Assembly (NCBI GenBank): GCA_004154925.1
Contig: QJNS01000493.1
Location: 1 to 24,005, forward strand
Reading direction: 5' to 3'
Source: Monosporascus cannonballus
Lineage: Eukaryota > Ascomycota > Sordariomycetes > Xylariales
DNA: 24,005 nt
Below the pieces are notes generated by a model. That model had not been told where the DNA came from, did no database searches, and saw nothing but the letters and a program-made list of their open reading frames with translations. A program made the position numbers and the translations under genes. Positions 20,926 to 24,005 of this stretch are shown here, one piece after another (positions within the stretch are counted from its first letter, which is position 1; every line of letters begins with the position of its first letter).

Positions 20926-22349
20926 GACCGTGCATGCTCGGTTACCGATCGTGAGACTCGGAAATCATCATTGGAATATGCCTAGCATTTCGCATATATG
21001 CGGGAGTTATGTGAGCTAAGACATCAGTGATACCTTTGGGGATACGGCTCACATGTTCATCATCATTCATCAATACCACCACTCATACCCGAGTCCCCTT
21101 AATTAATATCGCGTTGCATGGACTATCGATTTTGCCTACTTTATCTTGCACAAAATATCCAGGGCGGCATTCATCTTGGTGTTTCTAGGAGTAACAGGAT
21201 TCAGGGCGCATGAGCAAACAAACGTTGCGGAAGGGAAGGGGGGGATGTGGCGTTTCCGCCACCACACCGCATGCCATCCCCTTGGTTCGTTTACGTACAA
21301 ACTAAGCATTTGTTATCTTTTTCGAAGTGGAATCCCATTTACATGCACTCTACAACTAATGGAGGCGTTCCGGGTCGCGCGGACGAGGGCGCGGTGGGTT
21401 ATTCCAGCATAGTACCGATATATCATCTATACCATCAATATCAATGTTATCAACCACAACGCATGAGAACCATCACCCATTATCTTGGCCATCACTCAGG
21501 CCGGATTTGATGAGAGGGGCGGACAAAGGTCACATAATCGCTTAGGGATTGCCACCGTGGGAAAAGAGACAGTCGAGAAGGGGCGGCTCCATGAGACCTG
21601 CATTTTGGAACCCTGTTTTGGTAGCTTAACCATTTTATGCGGAATAGAGATACCTTGCCTGACTTAAGCTAACTGACTTACCTACTTGCCTACTTACCCC
21701 TTGATCCCTTGATCGAATTACAGAGTTCGTTTGACCTGAAACTCGTTTGTGTATCCTATGTGCTCGCGCGGTCTGTGTTTCGGTATTTGTGAGCCATTAC
21801 AAGCTATGCGAATGAGGTTCTGAGAAGTTAAGGGGTTCGTGGATTTTGTTGTATAAGTTGTTGTGCTCTGCCAGGTCTGAGTATCTTTATGAAGGGGGTT
21901 ATAGCCCATGGAGGACTGGGGCTAACCGGGACGTTGATGTCGTGCTGCGCTGTGTCTTTTACTTCTTCGGGAGGAGAAATTCATGTTATCTAGGGGATTC
22001 CCCTTTTCCTTGTCATTTTCAGCTTCTCGCGAGTCTCTCAGGGGCCATTTTCTGATGTCCAGGGGACGGCGTTTTCAGGATCTCGCCGCACTTGGCTCTG
22101 TATAGACATAGCTGCTCGAACTGGTCTAGGAAGATATTATGCTGCTATCGCGTGCGGTAGCCTTTCGTTTTAAAGGTAGTCGTAAAGACAGGCGATCCAT
22201 TGTTACGGATGATACGAGATTACCCTAGAGAAAACAACAGTGGTTTTAATAGTAAGATATAAGAATATATGCATGGTGTTTCATATACAAGCAAGACTTA
22301 CCATTTCAATCTACCAAGGCATTATGGCACAACCTACCAAGGAGGACAC
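20926..22349. other. Convergent intergenic region
   Basis: This lies between the ends of the Tcp11 gene (plus) and the J-domain gene (minus), so it should hold both 3' untranslated regions. Open frames up to 88 codons occur at 21146-21667 and 21846-22055 without recognisable content. A small period-8 repeat (CTTACCTA, CTTGCCTA, CTTACCCC) lies at 21677-21700, followed by TTGATCCC/TTGATCG. Confidence 0.45.
21677..21700. repeat. Imperfect 8-bp tandem repeat
   Basis: Three adjacent 8-bp units (CTTACCTA, CTTGCCTA, CTTACCCC) in non-coding DNA. They belong to the same TACCTA-type motif seen elsewhere in the window's spacers. Confidence 0.6.
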
Positions 22350-23150
22350 CTAACGCCGCCAGCTATTAACAGTTGCGCACACTTTCCCTACAAGTGGCGC
22401 CATCATCTCGGGCGCGGCATCCAGCATCTCACGCGAGTAGTACTTGACCTCCTCCACCGCCTGCCACGCCCGCTCGATCCCCGCCGCGAGCCGGTCGACG
22501 CTGCACCCGAGGCCGAAGTAGAGGTAGGCGGGGCTCTCCGCAGAGTCCGCGGTCCTCTCGAGGGAGAACCGCAGGTCGCCGCCCTCGCGCGCCAGCCCGT
22601 CGACCCTCTCCCACGCCCTGTCGATCGCCTCCCGGTACCGCCGCCAGCAGGACGCGGACATGCACTCCGGCTCGACGCCTGCCGCCACGCGACGCAGCGC
22701 CCGGTCGATCTCCCGGTGGAGCGCCTCCACGTCGTCGGCGATCTCGTCCATTTGGCGCGCCAGACACGCGCGCAGCAGGTCGACAGGCAGTTCCGGCCCC
22801 GAGGCCGCCGCACGGCGCGGCTGCGTCCGCTGCCGGAGGAACTCAGCCGCGAACGCCCTGTACCCGCCGAATTCGGCAAACGGCCTCAAAGGACGCGACC
22901 ACGGCTGGGCGTCTTCGGCGGCGTTGTCGTTGTCGTCGTGCGTCCGCCGCTGGGCGGCGTCGCTGAGGGCCTCGTACGCCTCGACGATCGCCACGTACCG
23001 CTGGTGCGCGGCGGCGCTATTTCCGGCCTTGTCGGGGTGGTGGGTCAGGGAGAGCTTGTGAAAGGCCTTCTTGATGGTGGGGGCGTCAGCACCGGGCTCG
23101 ACGCGGAGGATGGTGTAGAGGTTGGACGTTTGGGGGTCAGTCCGAGACAT
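22350..23150 (-). CDS. J-domain (DnaJ/Hsp40-type) protein, 266 aa
   Basis: An intronless minus-strand frame with A at -3 of the ATG. The J-domain covers about residues 10-72: LYTILRVEPGA 11-21, the essential HPD at 38-40 (within LTHHPDKAGN) and EAYEALSD 57-64. J-domains stimulate the ATPase of Hsp70 chaperones. There is no Gly/Phe-rich region and no zinc-finger CxxCxGxG repeats, so it is a class C (type III) J-protein with the J-domain at the start. Residues 73-266 are Ala/Arg/Glu-rich, apparently helical, with two cysteines close together (173, 177), and match no client-binding domain I know. No signal peptide or membrane segment is evident. The coding DNA is strongly GC-rich, leaving long open frames on the other strand. 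J-domain call sure; specific function unknown. Confidence 0.92.
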   Translation of the reverse strand: MSRTDPQTSNLYTILRVEPGADAPTIKKAFHKLSLTHHPDKAGNSAAAHQRYVAIVEAYEALSDAAQRRTHDDNDNAAEDAQPWSRPLRPFAEFGGYRAFAAEFLRQRTQPRRAAASGPELPVDLLRACLARQMDEIADDVEALHREIDRALRRVAAGVEPECMSASCWRRYREAIDRAWERVDGLAREGGDLRFSLERTADSAESPAYLYFGLGCSVDRLAAGIERAWQAVEEVKYYSREMLDAAPEMMAPLVGKVCATVNSWRR

Positions 23151-23900
23151 CTTACTCTTTCTTGGGTGGCATATTGGAGAAACAGACGAACTCTGGCAGT
23201 CATTGATGGGATGTTAAATATCTTGGGAGGAACAATAGGCATTATTGGCTTTGTCTACGTCAGGTGGCCAGTGTGATGCTTCTCCTTTGCTTCAAGGAAG
23301 CTCATTTCGAGGGGCTTCCAAGGCTTATCTTCATTATTGACTTTAGTCATTGTATTCTCCTTTGTTGAAATAAAACAACAATATGCTCTTTTCGGGCGCT
23401 GACAAAGGGCCTGTTCATGGTTTGAGATTGAGGTGCCTCGTCAAACAAGAAGCGCCTAGTGTTGGTAATATATGGCACGGCTCTTTGTGTTGCTCTCCTC
23501 AGCCGCGAGCTTTTACGTCTGAGTTAGTGGTGTTATTTTCCGCTGGCGGTAGTTACACCAAATTTGATAGTGATCCAGCTACGGAACCGCGTTTTGAGGC
23601 ACACCAATAGGCGGACGAGATCGGGCTCCGGGTTTTGTCTCCGTCAAGATTTCGTGGGCTAAAATAATTGAGCAGTTCGCATCACATGCCCCTGACCGTG
23701 GTTGCGGGAACCGAAGTCCCCCTTACTTCGTAGCACCAGAATAGAACGGGGTCCATTGCTTGGATTGGGGAACAAGACAGGAGGATGACTGGCGATTTAG
23801 TCGGCTAGACGTTAGGACGATGAGCTCAACTAAGCTTAACTGTTAATTGGATAGATATTAGTCTATTACTCGGGCTTTTGGCAGACATCAATTTCACTCG
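23151..23900. other. Spacer between the J-domain gene and the right LTR
   Basis: The left part should be the J-protein promoter. A 75-codon plus-strand frame at 23383-23610 has no recognisable features. No RNA gene was seen. Confidence 0.45.
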
Positions 23901-24005
23901 TGTGGTGTCACCACATGTCAGGTGCCAAGGTGCGGCCCCCTTTCCGGGGCCCAGCGACCCACCAGTGTGGCTCCAGTTTGTGTATATATAGGGGGGCTTC
24001 GCCCC
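23901..24005 (+). mobile_element. LTR-like element, right copy (cut by window end)
   Basis: This copy opens with a perfect 15-bp palindrome, TGTGGTG-T-CACCACA (23901-23915), directly followed by TGTCAGGTGCCAAGG and the core shared with 91-177. TATATATA is at 23983-23990, then GGGGGGC-TTC-GCCCC runs to the window edge. The two copies look roughly 80-85% alike by eye, with several substitutions and small indels, so they are not recent products of one insertion. The same orientation fits a dispersed family. The rest of the element, and whether it has gag-pol, lies outside the window. Confidence 0.68.

Noticed and set aside
22269..23276. 335-codon plus-strand open frame, plus smaller ones, over the J-domain gene
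   Set aside because: They are antisense shadows of a GC-rich coding region. The minus-strand frame has a real J-domain with HPD; the plus frames read as Arg/Pro/Val repeats.
76..24005. The two LTR-like repeats as the ends of one 24-kb retroelement or giant mobile element
   Set aside because: They differ by many substitutions and enclose intact housekeeping genes (TAF13, KSH1, Tcp11). No gag-pol, captain-type recombinase or target-site duplication is visible.
1..24005. tRNA, 5S rRNA, snRNA or CRISPR features
   Set aside because: Reading both strands for tRNA B-box-type sequence, snRNA starts and regularly spaced repeats gave nothing convincing. A tRNAscan-SE and Infernal run would settle it.

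Overview
The window reads as nuclear DNA of a filamentous ascomycete (Pezizomycotina; a Sordariomycete is likely but only inferred). The reasons are short spliceosomal introns (58-185 nt) with GT...AG ends and CTAAC/CTGAC branch sites, a heterokaryon-incompatibility (HET) gene, ordinary fungal housekeeping genes (TAF13, KSH1/kish, a Tcp11/Sok1 protein), a decayed carbohydrate-active gene and LTR fragments. No bacterial-type operons are present, and I recognise no tRNA, rRNA or CRISPR array.

Layout. (1) 1-300: an LTR-like repeat, whose relative reappears in the same orientation at the right edge (23901-24005, cut by the window end). (2) 300-2250: no confident gene. (3) About 2250-4206 (+): a wrecked glycoside-hydrolase-like gene with many frameshifts and stops. 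(4) 5683-8142 (+): an intact three-exon HET gene of 738 aa, with a WW domain inserted between the two halves of the N-terminal HET region and two degenerate WW-like segments at the C-terminus. (5) 8143-10230: no confident gene, but a GC-rich island at 9054-9699. (6) 10231-10845 (-): two-exon TAF13. (7) 11340-11928 (+): five-exon KSH1/kish, divergent from TAF13 across 494 bp. Its first coding exon is only the ATG, and no exon is long enough to show as an open reading frame. (8) 11929-18900: about 7 kb without a recognisable gene; its right end is a pyrimidine-rich leader. (9) 18901-20925 (+): single-exon Tcp11/Sok1-family gene. (10) 22350-23150 (-): intronless J-domain protein, convergent with Tcp11. 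(11) 23151-24005: spacer and the second LTR.

How the genes relate. TAF13 (general transcription), kish (secretory pathway) and Sok1/Tcp11 (cAMP/PKA-linked growth signalling) are core functions with no obvious shared pathway. The left third (LTR, pseudogene, HET gene) looks more like accessory, fast-evolving DNA. I found no convincing new multi-gene system. The most distinctive items are the WW-HET architecture, the hidden five-exon kish gene, the palindrome-headed LTR family and the unexplained 7-kb gap. Exon boundaries were derived by hand from splice motifs, reading frame and protein-family conservation.
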